A stretch of 57,000 nt of DNA, taken from Prorocentrum cordatum. Its lineage: Eukaryota; Sar; Dinophyceae; Prorocentrales; Prorocentraceae. Under the pieces are notes generated by a model, which was not told the DNA's origin, did not search any database, and saw only the letters and a list, made by a program, of their open reading frames with translations. Shown here in pieces: positions 38,086-48,699 of the stretch. The translations under genes were made by a program, and so were the position numbers. The stretch covers positions 253,001 to 310,000 of the forward strand of contig CAUYUJ010015266.1 of the NCBI GenBank assembly GCA_963575745.1, written 5' to 3'. Each line of letters starts with the position of its first letter. Within the stretch, counting starts at the first letter, position 1.

Positions 38086-38469
38086 ATAGTACTCCTCCGG
38101 ACCCATCAGCTTCAGCCTCATCACGTGCCTCGTTATCTAAGCGATCACGAAGGGATTGGGCTGCGTTGTTGATGTACGTGGGAGTCCAATCGTCCACTCG
38201 CTCCTGCAGACGCTTGCCGTCGACCACCATGAACACCGTCCTGCGACGTTTGTCGCATTTCACACCTTCCACCCCTGCTGGTGCTGACCGCAAGCGATGT
38301 GTTGCCTCCTGACTGCATGAAACCGCTGCTGCGATAGATGCAACCCGTATGTACTCAAGTCCCGTTGGCGTACATTCGACCCACACCTTCTTAGTAGCAT
38401 TCAGCTCAAACAGAAGCTTCAAGGTAACTGCATCGTGATGCAAATGCTCATCACCATGGTCGCACTGGA
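38084..38469 (-). CDS. Orphan gene Y, probable last exon
   Basis: Minus-strand exon after a splice-acceptor-like TATATATGCCCGCAG (to 38470). It encodes VQCDHGDEHLHHDAVTLK, KVWVECTPTGLEYIRVASIA and, after a short linker, GVKCDKRRRTVFMVVDGKR, ending in an acidic tail. The KVWVE-x-TP-x2-LEYIR phrase is a pattern I associate with repeated dinoflagellate proteins of unknown role; that is memory, not a search. An open frame runs upstream to 38773 through low-quality repeats. Paired below with an exon at 39000-39368. Confidence 0.5.
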
Positions 38470-38474
38470 CTGCG

Positions 38475-38500
38475 GGCATATATATATATATATATCGAGA
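38475..38500. repeat. (TA)n microsatellite
   Basis: CATATATATATATATATAT just upstream of the acceptor of gene Y. Confidence 0.9.
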
Positions 38501-38644
38501 CAGTTTCTGGTAGACCACCATCCCTTTAGGGCACATGTCTAGAATGCGTTCTCTTCTACGCCCTTCATCCCCTTGGGGGAGTGGTTTGCCTGGACGGTGG
38601 TTCCAAGAGGGGCTCATATATACTTCAAGATGTCCACGGATATG

Positions 38645-38765
38645 TCCCAATATCACGCGATGCCTCAACATGCAGGCATGGATATCACGCGACCCAAGAT
38701 TGCCCAAGCTTGTCCAAGATATCACGCGATCCAAGATTGCCCAAGAAGTCTCAAGGTCAAGAGAT
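38645..38765 (+). repeat. 37-bp tandem repeat
   Basis: ATATCACGCGATCCAAGATT-GCCCAAG phrase at about 38682 and 38719, with a partial copy near 38650. Confidence 0.7.
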
Positions 38766-38819
38766 CGATCCAAGAGTGGTCCAAGAGCGGCCTATTCACG
38801 CAAGCGAATTAAGGCATCT

Positions 38820-39000
38820 CCTATTCCTCCTCCTCATCCTTTTTTTGTCATCCTTATGCTCCTTCCTCCTCCCCCTTTCCCTCCTCCCATTTCTCCTCCA
38901 CCATCCCCCTCTGTTTCAGCCCCTCCTCCTCGCCCCCCTCCCCCGCCACTCCACCTCATCATCCAATGTATCATCCTCCTCCTCTCCTTCCCCCTCCCCT
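38820..39000. repeat. Pyrimidine-rich tract, probable intron of gene Y
   Basis: CCTCC-rich on +, purine-rich in the sense of gene Y; lies between its two candidate exons. Confidence 0.5.
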
Positions 39001-39368
39001 GGTGGGAATACGCGAAGCGTCCACGATTGCGACATATCCAGAGAACTCCTATTGTTCTTGATGACGCTGGCCCTGTCGCAATCTTGCTGAAGCAATGGGT
39101 CGGCCTGCTTCAAGTGGTCCCAAATGGCCTCGGTGCAAGCGGCGTTGCGCGTCTTCAAGATCTGATCGAAAAACGAATTTGCCGCCAGAGGCGATTGGCT
39201 CTTGGTGGGGTTGGGCACAGATATAAATTTTTGCAGCTGTCTATCCGCTCTCGGCAGCTCCACGAAGAGCTCCCCTGCCGCATGCATCGCCGCCCTCGGG
39301 ACCCATGGCTCGCGATCCTTAAGGCCGCCCCCCTCGATGACCGTGCGGAGCTGCGCGCTCACTGCCAT
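39000..39368 (-). CDS. Orphan gene Y, probable upstream exon
   Basis: From a Met at 39368 (MAVSAQLRTVIEGGG) about 115 residues of good coding character: LFVELPRADRQLQKFISVPN, AANSFFDQILKTRN and EAIWDHLKQADPLLQQDCD. Open frame reaches 39590 but is poorer there. The 3' border is uncertain; the frame degrades into the purine tract at 39000. No domain recognised. Confidence 0.4.
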
Positions 39369-39586
39369 CTGCAGCTGCAGTGCGTGCGCAGATGCAGCGT
39401 GCACTCGCTTGGGCACAGCCAAACGCCTGCGGGCCGATGCAATGGACAATTGCAGACGAGTCCGATGCGCGTTGACGCAATGATGCAACGATTGCAGAGG
39501 AACGATACCGACGATGCTTTCATACATTTCATAAACACCCCCCACGGCACATGGTATGTGTAACAGATGCTGCCAACACGCGAGCC

Positions 39587-42002
39587 TCATCGCTTCCTGG
39601 CCTTCTTAGCCGCGGGCGCAGCAGGCGCATCGTCTACCTTGCGCTTGGGCATGAGCGATGCCAGCTGGGCGCTAAGGACATCGCCCTTGTTGATGGCGCA
39701 CTTGTTTGTCAAAATTGGTACATGCACTGATGGGACAGCTGTCGACTTGACGGTCTTGAGCTTCATGTTGGGGGCGCCGTGCTCACCTGAATCCTGTGCG
39801 AGCCAGAAGGGGGTAACGAGCGAAGACGGTGCCTGCTTCAGCCTTCCAGCGCCAGTGTTCGTCTCAGCCTTAGGCATCTTGATGCCACCACTCGGGGCCA
39901 ACACGATATTGAACGTCAATCCCTTGGGGTCCTTGTATGTCTTCATGAACACATGCCCACACTGAACTATACCAGTTTGCTTCTTCAAGTAGATTGCCGA
40001 AGAGAGTGGGGCAAGCACCAGCTCTTCAGCCTCAAACGAACGCGTTACGGTGATAGCACGAAGCTTAACAGGCGTAATCACGCCACTCAAGTACTTGAGA
40101 CAGTTGCCGTTCTGGCTGTATACATCATCCAAGGCCAGCCTGATTTTGGCCTCCTCGATACCCCACTGGTAATCGACAGACTTGAGGGGGCCATGATCAG
40201 CGAACTTGTCGATCGTTTCCTCTATGGGGGAGCAGCGGGAAAAAAAGATGAGACATGACGACGCAGAGCCAAATGAGATGAGGGAACGACGAACGAGAAT
40301 TCAAAGGTGTGGGGGTGTATATGCATTCCACATGCATTGCGACGAGGTCGCAAGACTGTCCTTCATAATCGTGGACACGACGAACTTGCCACGTAAGAAG
40401 TCGTCGATGGGGTGGCATGTCGCACTGCCCGTGGCCTGAAGCTTCAACTTCACGCCAGTCGCAGCGTCGATGGAGATCAGCTCGTAAATGTTCTCACCCA
40501 AGGTGTCGCTCGCCAAGGCGACTTTGGCGCCAACCTCAAACCCCTTGTCACTGAGCTTGTCCACTTGGTTCGACCACTTGCCCGAAGCGGTGTACTCTTT
40601 CACATCTGAGCTACGCGCCTGCCCTGTCACGGCTTTGGATGCGCCCTCGCGACCGATCTGCTTCCATGGGCTAGCAACTGCTTTGCCAACGTGCGTTGCC
40701 AACGCAGTGGTGAAGCTGACCCCGATGTCATTCAGCGTCTTGCAAGTGCCTAAGCGCTCATCGGGCTTGTTGAACACGAAATGAACTACGCGAACGTCAG
40801 TCAATCCCACGATGGTGCCGTAGGCGACCGTGTCTGCCGTGATGCCCTCACCGCATGCGATCTGTCGCACTTTCTGAAGAAATTCATCGGCCACCATTAC
40901 AATCGTAGACTTCTTATCGCTCGACAAGGCGGTCACGTCGCCTGGCTTCAAAAGCATCTGATGGCCATCCCTCGCGAACTTACCCGTCGCACATGTCATC
41001 GCCTTCATGCTTGCGAGCTTGAATGTCGCAGCGGCCCCCCTCATGCTTGATCTGCACCTCGGCGAGAGACTTCGCCATTGAACCCGTGACCACGCACTGG
41101 GAGGCCAGCTGCCGCGAGAAGTCGCGAAGCTCGTTCAGAAAGATCGGGTTGCCGAGGCCGCCAGACAACTCCTTCACATATTTTACTAAGCCATCGATCT
41201 CCCCAGGAAAGAGAGAGCCTGCGCGAGTCGCCTCGCGGATCACACTATCCCAATCGATCATGGTGCCACCCGTGTGGTGTCGGTTGGCAATTGCTGCGAT
41301 CTTGTACATGAGACTCATGCGAGATTCGCATCTGGCAATTTGTTGGCCTGCATTGCCAGCCTCCTGAGCAAGATTACTAATCCACGGGAACTCCTTCACG
41401 AACTCGTACCGAAAGACCTTCCACTCAATTCCTTCGTCACACGCCTTAGCGTAGTCTGGTTGAACCTCCCGTAACCTCGTCAGTGACAATTTCCCTTGGT
41501 GCGAGATTCTGTCGAAACGCTCTGGCATGACCGTGGGTACTGGAACCCCTGCGTTGATGCAACGCAAACCCATGGATGTGTGGCCGCACGTATAGGATGC
41601 GAACTTTGCATCGCAATCATTCTGCGGCAGCTGGCCCGCTGAGTCCTCCATTATTTTGAAATTGAAGTTCTTGATTGTTTTGTACTCAGGCGTGCCCACA
41701 GGTGGAAGTTCCATGCAAGCTGGATTCTGGAGGGCTGAGTTCTTGAATCCATTTTTGAAGATCTTGGAAATCAAATCCATAACCTCGCTCGGAATGATTC
41801 CATCTCCGTAACGATTCTCTGTGCACACCATCATATACTTCGAGTGTATTTTTTCTACCCTCAGGCAGTCTATGCCTCTTGCAATGCTGCATACGTCTTC
41901 AAGTAATGAGACCACCGCTGCATCAGGATGCAAATGCATGTCCTTGATGGCCATCATCTTGGGGCGGACCTCCGCGATCTGCTGTTCACGGGAGGCGTTC
42001 AT
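39587..42002 (-). CDS. Orphan gene X, two exons, homopolymer frameshift
   Basis: From ATG 42002 (MNASREQQIAEVRPKMM) roughly 320 residues run to the C6 run at 41035-41040, where the frame shifts by one; coding continues as ATFKLASMKAMTCATGKFAR to about 40340. An acceptor-like CTCCCCCATAG ends at 40226 on this strand and the last exon (EETIDKFADHGPLKSVDYQW onwards) runs to the stop at 39587. Donor unclear, near 40340-40350. First half has a Cys/His-containing ASYTCGHTSMGLRC; C-terminal PKRKVDDAPAAPAAKKARKR is a strong nuclear-localisation signal. About 770 residues if repaired. No known domain. Frameshift may be assembly error, since it is in a homopolymer. Confidence 0.55.
40226..40345 (-). 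other. Probable intron of gene X
   Basis: Ends, in gene sense, with a T-run and CCGCTGCTCCCCCATAG; the donor could be GC or GT type around 40345. Frame changes across it. Confidence 0.45.
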
Positions 42003-42059
42003 CACGCCGCGTGCAGGAGGACGCCACAAGCGCCAGCAGCACTCCTCGCCCAAACGGCT

Positions 42060-42080
42060 GGAGCCCAAACTCTAGTGACA
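42060..42080 (-). other. Weak spliced-leader-like site upstream of gene X
   Basis: Minus strand reads TCACTAGAGTTTGGGCTC..AG, about 15 of 22 leader matches with a gap, sharing the TTTGGGCT variant of the relics at 19525 and 21437. 60-80 nt upstream of the ATG. Confidence 0.3.
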
Positions 42081-42136
42081 TTCAAAAACATGTGCAACAG
42101 AGGGTTGCGAATTCGAAATGATATGTTGCATTTGCA

Positions 42137-42397
42137 ATGCACAACATTCTTGTAACGCTCGATGTCGTTATTCGCTACGAACCAAAGACTCCTCCCGTCG
42201 ACCCGAAATACCTCCGACTGGGAGCGGGCCGACGGGGCAGCGACTCAAACGATGGGCTATGGATTCCGGAACCTTTATGCCCGGTTCTCGGCACCGCTGA
42301 AAAGCTTCCTCGAACAAAACTGAAGAAACAAAGAGAAAAAAAAGTGGCGGCAATAATAAAAGCGTTTAAGCCCTTCAAAAGACTTGCCTGCCGTTGA
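42137..42397 (+). CDS. Small hypothetical protein
   Basis: 86 residues from ATG 42137 (MHNILVTLDVVIRYEPK) with a basic C-terminus (KLKKQREKKVAAIIKAFK). It stands alone between opposite-strand gene X and the cassette block. No family seen; weak call. Confidence 0.25.
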   Translation: MHNILVTLDVVIRYEPKTPPVDPKYLRLGAGRRGSDSNDGLWIPEPLCPVLGTAEKLPRTKLKKQREKKVAAIIKAFKPFKRLACR

Positions 42398-42654
42398 CGG
42401 GCCAAAAAAATGAGAGTTGGGTTGGGGAGGTGGGGCCGCCTGCCACACAAGCCTAAGCAAGGTCAACAAACGGGAATATACGGTGGGTTCTGCGGGGGGA
42501 GGGGCTCTGGGGATATCTGATCACAATGCGTTCGCACGCAAGTCTGGATCATGATTTCCGATATGCGTGATCCCGAAAATCCAAACACATGCATGCGTTT
42601 CTGGAGGCAACATCCAAGGAAAACCCGATGCAGCAGCTCTGTTTTCAAGTAAGC

Positions 42655-42830
42655 ATGTAAAAGTTAGCGAAGTTAGCAACTTCGCTAACTCAAGCTATCT
42701 ACCTCCAAATGCACCGCCCGAGTTAGCCGACTTAGTAACATTACTAATGGTTATAACTTACTTGCAACCTAGTTGCAACTTACTTATAACCTACTTACAA
42801 CTGCTGCTAACAATTAGTAAGGCCGAGGGC
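42655..42830. repeat. Cluster of short inverted repeats
   Basis: A perfect hairpin with 13-bp arms (42662-42674 and 42678-42690, AGTTAGCGAAGTT and its inverse, 3-nt loop), then TTAGTAA-C-ATTACTAA near 42728, and AACTTACTTGCAACC...GTTGCAACTTACTTATAACC near 42755-42790. Similar words occur at 17215-17275. Confidence 0.8.
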
Positions 42831-43735
42831 CTTCAGGCGCTCGAAGATCGCGCCCCCTCCCGCGCGGCGGCTGTCTCCCAGACGTCCCAGAAGCGCCCGT
42901 TGCGCGCTGCGCGCGCTCCTGGGAGCGCCTGGGAGCACCTGGGAGCGCTTGGGAGCGCTTCGGAGCGCTTCGGAGCGTGCCGGGAGCGTGCCGGGAGCGC
43001 CTGGGAGCGCCAGTGAGCGTGCCGGGAGCGCCCGGGAGCGCTTGGGAGCGCTTGGGAACGCTTGGGACCGTGCCGGAAGCGCTTGGGAGCGCCCGGGAGC
43101 GCTTCGGGGCGCCTGCTTCGAGACCGCCTGGGGGCGCCTGGGAGCGTGCCGGGAGCGCCTGCGAGCGCCTGGGAGCGTGCCGGGTGCGCTTGGGTGCGCC
43201 TGCGAGCGCTTGTGAGCGCCCGGGGGCGCCTGGGGGCGCCTGAGATCACTTGGGAGCGTGCCGGGAGCGCCCGGGAGCACCTGGGAGCGCCTGGGAGCGC
43301 CTGGGAGCGTGCTGGGAGCGTGCCGGGAGCGTGCCGGGAGCGCCTGGGAGCGCCCGGGAGCGTGCCGGGAGCGCCCGGGAGCGCTTGGGAGCGCTTGGGA
43401 ACGCTTGGGAGCGTGCCGGAAGCGTTTAGGAGCGCCTGGGAGCTCCTGCCTGGGAGCGCTTCGGGGCGCCAGGGAGCTTCGAGACCGCTTGGGGGCGCCT
43501 GGGAGCGTGCCGGGAGCGCTTGCGAGCGCCTTGGAGCGTGCCGGCGCGCTGTTCTGGAGCTGCTTCCGCTCGCGCCAGCTCGCTCGGAGCGTCGGATATG
43601 GTTGGCGCGCCCATCAGGCGCTCGCGCAAGCTTGCGCCGGGCTGGCTTACATCGTTCGGCATGGTATCGTTTCACTGTCTTTCGCAATGGCACCATTCGA
43701 GCTTGCTCAATACGTGGTGTTTTTCGTCTTGAGGG
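42830..43735 (+). repeat. Cassette family T2 with decamer array 3
   Basis: Head differs from 14179, but the GGGAGCGCCT array (42915-43555), the GCTTGCGCCGGGCT island, GTTCGGCATGGTATCG, and the tail ACGTGGTGTTTTTCGTCTTG + AGGG match the copy at 14179-15640. Confidence 0.9.
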
Positions 43736-43757
43736 TTTAGGGTTTAGGGTTTAGGGT
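43731..43757 (+). repeat. Interstitial TTTAGGG tract
   Basis: Joins T2 to T3 copy 2. Confidence 0.9.
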
Positions 43758-45280
43758 CCACTGGCCCAAACTTGCAGCCCACTTGACCGTGTCCCACCCA
43801 CCCATGACCCAAGACATATTGATCTCGATGCGGTATCAACACGCGACTCGCAAAACGACGACGAGGACGACTCCGATGACGACGACGTTGATATTGTATT
43901 CAAAACGACGACGACGCGGCCGCGCAAAGACACCTGGGACGAGGCGCAGCTGCGCCTTCCTCCGGGAGCTTCTCGGCGAGAGGCTCCCGGGGGGGGGGGG
44001 GCTTCTGGGCGGCCGTGGTCGCCCCGCCGCGCTGGCTCCGTGGCGCTTGAGCGCGCCGCGGAGTGACCGCGCGACGGGGCGGCCATATTTGTCGGAAACC
44101 CAGGAGGCCATGTCCAGCCTCCACGGGGCGGCCCCTGGGGAAGGGCACGGGGGCGGCTCTCAACCCGAAAGGGTCGAGGTCGCGCCCGTACCTTTCGCGA
44201 AGGACAGTACTGGCGCCATGCCTGGCATACCGAGGCCATGAACGTCTGCCACGAGTCTGGGCGAGGAGAGTACCCTGCACTTTCGCAGGCTCTCCCAGAA
44301 CGCCACGCCCGGTACTCCGGGAGTTTGCAGATCCTCCCAGAACGCCATTCCTGGCGCTCCGAGGGCAAGGATCTACGTGAGGGGTGCGTCCTGGGATTTG
44401 CGGATCGGGCCAGAACGCCATTCCTGGCGCTCCGAGGCCAAGGATCTGCGTGAGGGGCGCACCCTGGGATTTGCAGATCCTCCCAGAACGCCATTCCTGG
44501 CGCTCCGAGGGCAAGGATCTGCGTGGGGGGTGCGCCCTGGAATTTTATCTGGCCAGAACGCCATTCCTGGCGCTCCGAGGGCAAGGATCTGCGTGAGGGG
44601 TGCGCCAAAAGTATGGACGCCATGCCTGGCATACCGATGCCATGAACGTCTGCCACGAGTCTGGGCGAGGGGAGTACCCTGCACTTTCGCAGGCTCTCCC
44701 AGAACGCCACTCCGGGTACTCCGGGAGTTTGCAGATCCTCCCAGAACGCCATTCCTGGCGCTCCGAGGGCAAGGATCTGCGTGAGGGGTGCGTCCTGGGA
44801 TTTTATATCGGGGTACCCAGAAACCATACCCAATTCCTGTGCCGTGCACGAGGCCAAGGATTATGCGACGATGGGAGCAGCCCACTGGCGCAGACACGAG
44901 GGCTAAGGAATCTGCGTTGAGGAGTCAGGTCCCTCTCGGACACGTTTATCTCGGGGCCAGAACCTCATCATTCCTAGGGCGCTCCGAGGCCAAGGATCTG
45001 CGTGAGGAGCGCACCCTGGCGCTCCGAGGGCAAGGATCTGCGTGAGGGGTGCGTCCTGGGATTTTATCAAGCCAGAACGCCATTCCTGGCGCTCCGAGGG
45101 CAAGGATCTGCGTGAGGGGCGCACTCTGGGATGTGCAGATCCTCCCAGAACGCCATCCCTGGCGCTCGGAGGGCAAGGATCTGCGTGAGGGGTGCGCCAA
45201 AATGAGGGGGGGGGCGGCCGAAGGGGGGACTTGAGCGCTTTTAGGATTTAAATTTTTATACGCTCTTAGTTTTTAGGGTT
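43757..45280 (+). repeat. Cassette family T3, copy 2, expanded
   Basis: First 190 bp nearly identical to 10507-10690. Then at least eight units of about 70-100 bp with CCAGAACGCCATTCCTGGCG, CTCCGAGGGCAAGGATCTGC and GTGAGGGGTGCG (44320-45200); a longer block with CACGAGTCTGGGCGAGG is duplicated at 44235-44390 and 44620-44790. Ends TTAGTTTTTAGGGTTT like copy 1. Confidence 0.85.
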
Positions 45281-47362
45281 TACACTACGTATTAGCGTTC
45301 GCGGGGTTTGCCGCGGTTCCAATCGATTCCCGCTTAGCAGGCTCGCTTCGGACCCGCTTCCTTCGTAAAACACGTAGGATTCGCGTCGCGACGGCAAGAT
45401 TTCGGGCCTGCCGATGCCGTATTCCTTTGTGAAACACGTAGGATTCGCGTCGCGACGGATTGCGCGGAGCGCTTGTCGGGCCACCTGGGAGCCGCTCCCG
45501 CTCGCGCAGGGTCGCACGGGATGCTTGGCGCGCCGCTCCAGAGCCGCTCCTGCTCGTGCCGGCTCGCACGGACTGCTTGGGGCCGCTCTGTAGCCGCTCC
45601 CGCTCGTGCCAGCTCGCACGGAATGATTGTCGGGCCGCTCCGGAGCCGCTCCCGCTCGCGCCGGCTCGCAAGGAGCGGCTTTCGGGCCGCTGCGGAGGCG
45701 CGCCCGCTCGCGCTCGCTCTTCAGAATGCTTGTCAGGCCGCTCCAGTGCCGCTCCCGCTCGCGCCAGCTCGCACGGAATGCTTGTCGGGCCCTTCCGGAG
45801 GGCCCGCTCGCGCTGCCGGCTCGCACGGAGCGCTCGCGCAGGCTTGCGCCGGGCTCGCTGCATCGTTCGTCATGGTATCGCTCGGGCTGGCCAATGCGTT
45901 GTGCTTTTCGTCTTGAGGGTTTAGGGCTTACACTGCGTATTAGCGTTCGCGGGGTTTGCCGCGGTTCCAATCAATTCCCGCTTAGCAGGCTCGCTTCGGA
46001 CCCGCTTCCATCGTAAAACGCGTAGGATTCGCGTCGCGACGGCAAGATTTCGGGCCTGCCGATGCCGTATTCCTTCGTGGAACACGTAGGATTCGCGTCG
46101 CGACGGATTCGCTGGGTTTGCCGCGGTTCCAATCGATTCCCGCTTAGCAGGCTCGCTTCGCACCCACTTCCCTCGTAAAACACGTAGGATTCGCGTCGCG
46201 ACGGCAAGATTTCGGGCCTGCCGATGCCGTATTCCTTCGTGAAACACGTAGGATTCGCGTCGCGACGGATCGCGCGGAGCGCTTGTCGGGCCACCTGGGA
46301 GCCGCTCCCGCTCGCGCAGGGTCGCACGGGATGCTTGGCGCGCCGCTCCGGAGCCGCTCCTGCTCGTGCCGGCTCGCACGGACTGCTTGGGGCCGCTCTG
46401 TAGCCGCTCCCGCTCGTGCCAGCTCGCACGGAATGATTGTCGGGCCGCTCCGGAGCCGCTCCCGCTCGCGCCGGCTCGCAAGGAGCGGCTTTCGGGCCGC
46501 TGCGGAGGCGCGCCCGCTCGCGCTCGCTCTTCAGAATGCTTGTCAGGCCGCCCCAGAGCCGCTCCTGCTCGCGCCAGCTCGCACGGAATGCTTGTCGGGC
46601 CTTTCCGGAGGCCCCGCTCGCGCTGCCGGCTCGCACGGAGCGCTCGCGCAGGCTTGCGCCGGGCTCGCTGCATCGTTCGTCATGATGGTATCGTTCGGGT
46701 TGGCCAATGCGTTGTGCTTTTCGTATTGACACTACGTATTAGCGTTCGCGGGGTTTGCCACGGTGCCAATCGGTTCCCGCTTGTACTGCTCGCTTCGGAC
46801 CCGCTTCCCTCGTAAAACACGTAGGAATCGCGTCGCGACGGCAAGATTTCGGGCCTGCCGATGCCGTATTCCTTTGTGAAACACGTGGGATTCGCGTCGC
46901 GACGGATTGCGCGGAGCGCTTGTCGGGCCACCTCGGAGCCGCTCCCGCTCGCGCAGGGTTGCACGGCATGCTTGGCGCGCCGCTCCGGAGCCGCTCCTGC
47001 TCGTGCCGGCTCGCACGGAATGCTTGGGGCCGCTCTGTAGCCGCTCCCGCTCGTGCCAGCTCGCACGGAATGATTGTCGGGCCGCTCCGGAGCCGCCCCC
47101 GCCCGCGCCGGTTCGCACGGAGCGCCTTTCGGGCTGCTGCGGAGGCGCGCCTGCTCTCGCTCGCTCTTCAGAATGCTTGTCAGGCCGCCCCGGAGCCGCT
47201 CCTGCTCGCGCCAGCTCGCACGGAATGCTTGTCGGGCCCCTCCAGAGGCGCCCCGCTCGTGCCGGCTCGCACGGAGCGCTCGCGCAGACTTGCGCCGGGC
47301 TCGCTGCGTCGTGCGTCATGGTATCGCTCGGGCTGGCCAATGCGTTGGGCTTTTCGTCTTGA
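45281..47362 (+). repeat. Cassette family T2b, three tandem copies
   Basis: Copies at about 45281-45916, 45928-46728 and 46729-47362. Each starts ACACTACGTATTAGCGTTCG, carries AGGATTCGCGTCGCGACGG words (palindrome CGTCGCGACG), about ten CCGCTCCCGCTCGCGCCGGC-type units and ends TTTTCGTCTTGAGGG or, in copy 2, TTTTCGTATTG. Copy 2 has an extra internal duplication of about 160 bp (from 46108). ORFs on both strands are compositional. Confidence 0.9.
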
Positions 47363-47386
47363 GGGTTTAGGGTTTAGGGTTTAGGG
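47362..47386 (+). repeat. Interstitial TTTAGGG tract
   Basis: Between T2b copy 3 and T1 copy 3. Confidence 0.9.
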
Positions 47387-48420
47387 TCTAACAGGGCAAG
47401 GCCAGGAATACCTACCTGCATAGGCACTCACCTGCGGTGGCTATCAATCCCCCCCGCATCTCCACCCCCACATAAAGATCATCTCTCCTCTCATGTTATA
47501 CCCTAACGGGCGGGTCGGGCGGGCGGGGCCCTAACGGGCGGGTCGGGCGGGCGGGGCCCTAACGGGCGGGTCGGGTCGGGCGGGCGGACCCTAACGGGCG
47601 GGTCGGGTCGGGTCGGGCGGGCCCTAACGGGCGGGTCGGGTCGGGCGGGCGGGGCATTAAAGTATGGTGCGTGTGCACTTGACACGCGTGAACCCTAACA
47701 AGCGGGTCGGTTCGGGTCGGGCGGACTCTAGGGTTCGCCCGACCTCAACGTACTTTGCTATGCAACGCCTCTCGTATGCTATGCCAGCATAACATAGATT
47801 AGCACAAAGGCGAGTTCCACAACATCTGGATAACCGCAGCCTCTAGCGTGGCTGTCGCATAACACCAGTGCTGAAAAACATTGAAATTTCCAAAGGAGTT
47901 GGCCATGATCGCGCGGCCGCCGCGCGCTTGTGCACTTTGTTGTATTTTTTGCAATGGAATAGTACCATGCACACATCTTGCAAGAGCAGAATCTTCAGTT
48001 TATAGTATTTTTCACAATATAAAACTCCAGTACGCATACGGGGCCGCCGCGCGCGTGTGCACTTTGTCGCATTTGCTGCAATGGAATATGAGCATGGACA
48101 CATCTTGCAAGAGCAGGATGTTGAGTTTATATTATGTTTACACTATAAAATCCCGGGTTACATGCGGGGTTGAAAACCGGGGCCGGGCACTTTGTATGGT
48201 AAAAAGATATGGTTTTCTGATCGCATGATCAGGATATAGTTTTTTTGGCAATGGATGAGCCCGGGTCGCGACCACGGCCGGGCAAAATGTATTGTAAAAA
48301 TATGGTTTTCTGATCGCATGATCAGGAAGTAGTAGTTTTTTGCTAGGGATGGAGGCCGGGTTGCATAGCGACCGGTCTGGAAGGGATTCGGGTTTAATAA
48401 TTATAATGGTTAGAGATTTA
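47386..48420 (+). repeat. Cassette family T1, copy 3, with G-rich insert
   Basis: Head identical to copies 1 and 2 up to TCATGTTATA (47500), then interrupted by the CCCTAACGGGCGGG array and unique sequence; the T1 tail resumes about 47880 (CATGATCGCGCGGCCGCCGC) and ends AATAATTATAATGGTTAGAG. Confidence 0.85.
47503..47720 (+). repeat. CCCTAACGGGCGGGTCGGG tandem repeat
   Basis: Five to six units of about 26-30 bp starting CCCTAACGGGCGGGTCGGGC with extra TCGGG steps; a decayed unit at 47695. Runs of G3 on + could fold into G-quadruplexes, and CCCTAA is the complement of TTAGGG. Confidence 0.85.
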
Positions 48421-48523
48421 GGGTAGGGTTTAGGGTTTAGGTTTAGGCTTAGGGTTAGGGTTCGGGTTCGGGTTCGGGTTCGGGTTAGGGTTTAGGGTTA
48501 GGGTTTAGGGTTTAGGGTTTAGG
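48416..48523 (+). repeat. Interstitial TTTAGGG tract
   Basis: About 100 bp of TTTAGGG, TTAGGG and GGGTTC variants. Confidence 0.9.
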
Positions 48524-48650
48524 GTCTAACAGGGCAAGGCCACGATTACAACCTTCAACGGAACCCACCTGCGGTGGGCATAATTCCCCCCCGCATCTCC
48601 ACCCCCCCATAAAGATCATATCTTCTATCATGTCATAGCGTGCCTGTGGC
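48523..48650 (+). repeat. Cassette family T1, diverged head
   Basis: GTCTAACAGGGCAAGGCCAC then CACCTGCGGTGG, CCCCGCATCTCCACCCCC and ATAAAGATCAT in T1 order, with changes; leads straight into the palindromic satellite. Confidence 0.8.
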
Positions 48651-48699
48651 ATAACAAAGCATAGCATAGGCTAGCTTTGCGCAACATCGCATAGATCCC

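Noticed and set aside
38535-39563. 342-residue plus-strand ORF
   Set aside because: Runs through a pyrimidine tract and antisense to gene Y; no domain.
45300-45340. tRNA-like T-arm (GGTTCCAATCGATTCC)
   Set aside because: No matching acceptor, D or anticodon arms around it; it is part of the T2b repeat.
45266-47384. Numerous 150-250-residue ORFs in the T2b block
   Set aside because: Tandem satellite; the same peptides recur with each copy on both strands.
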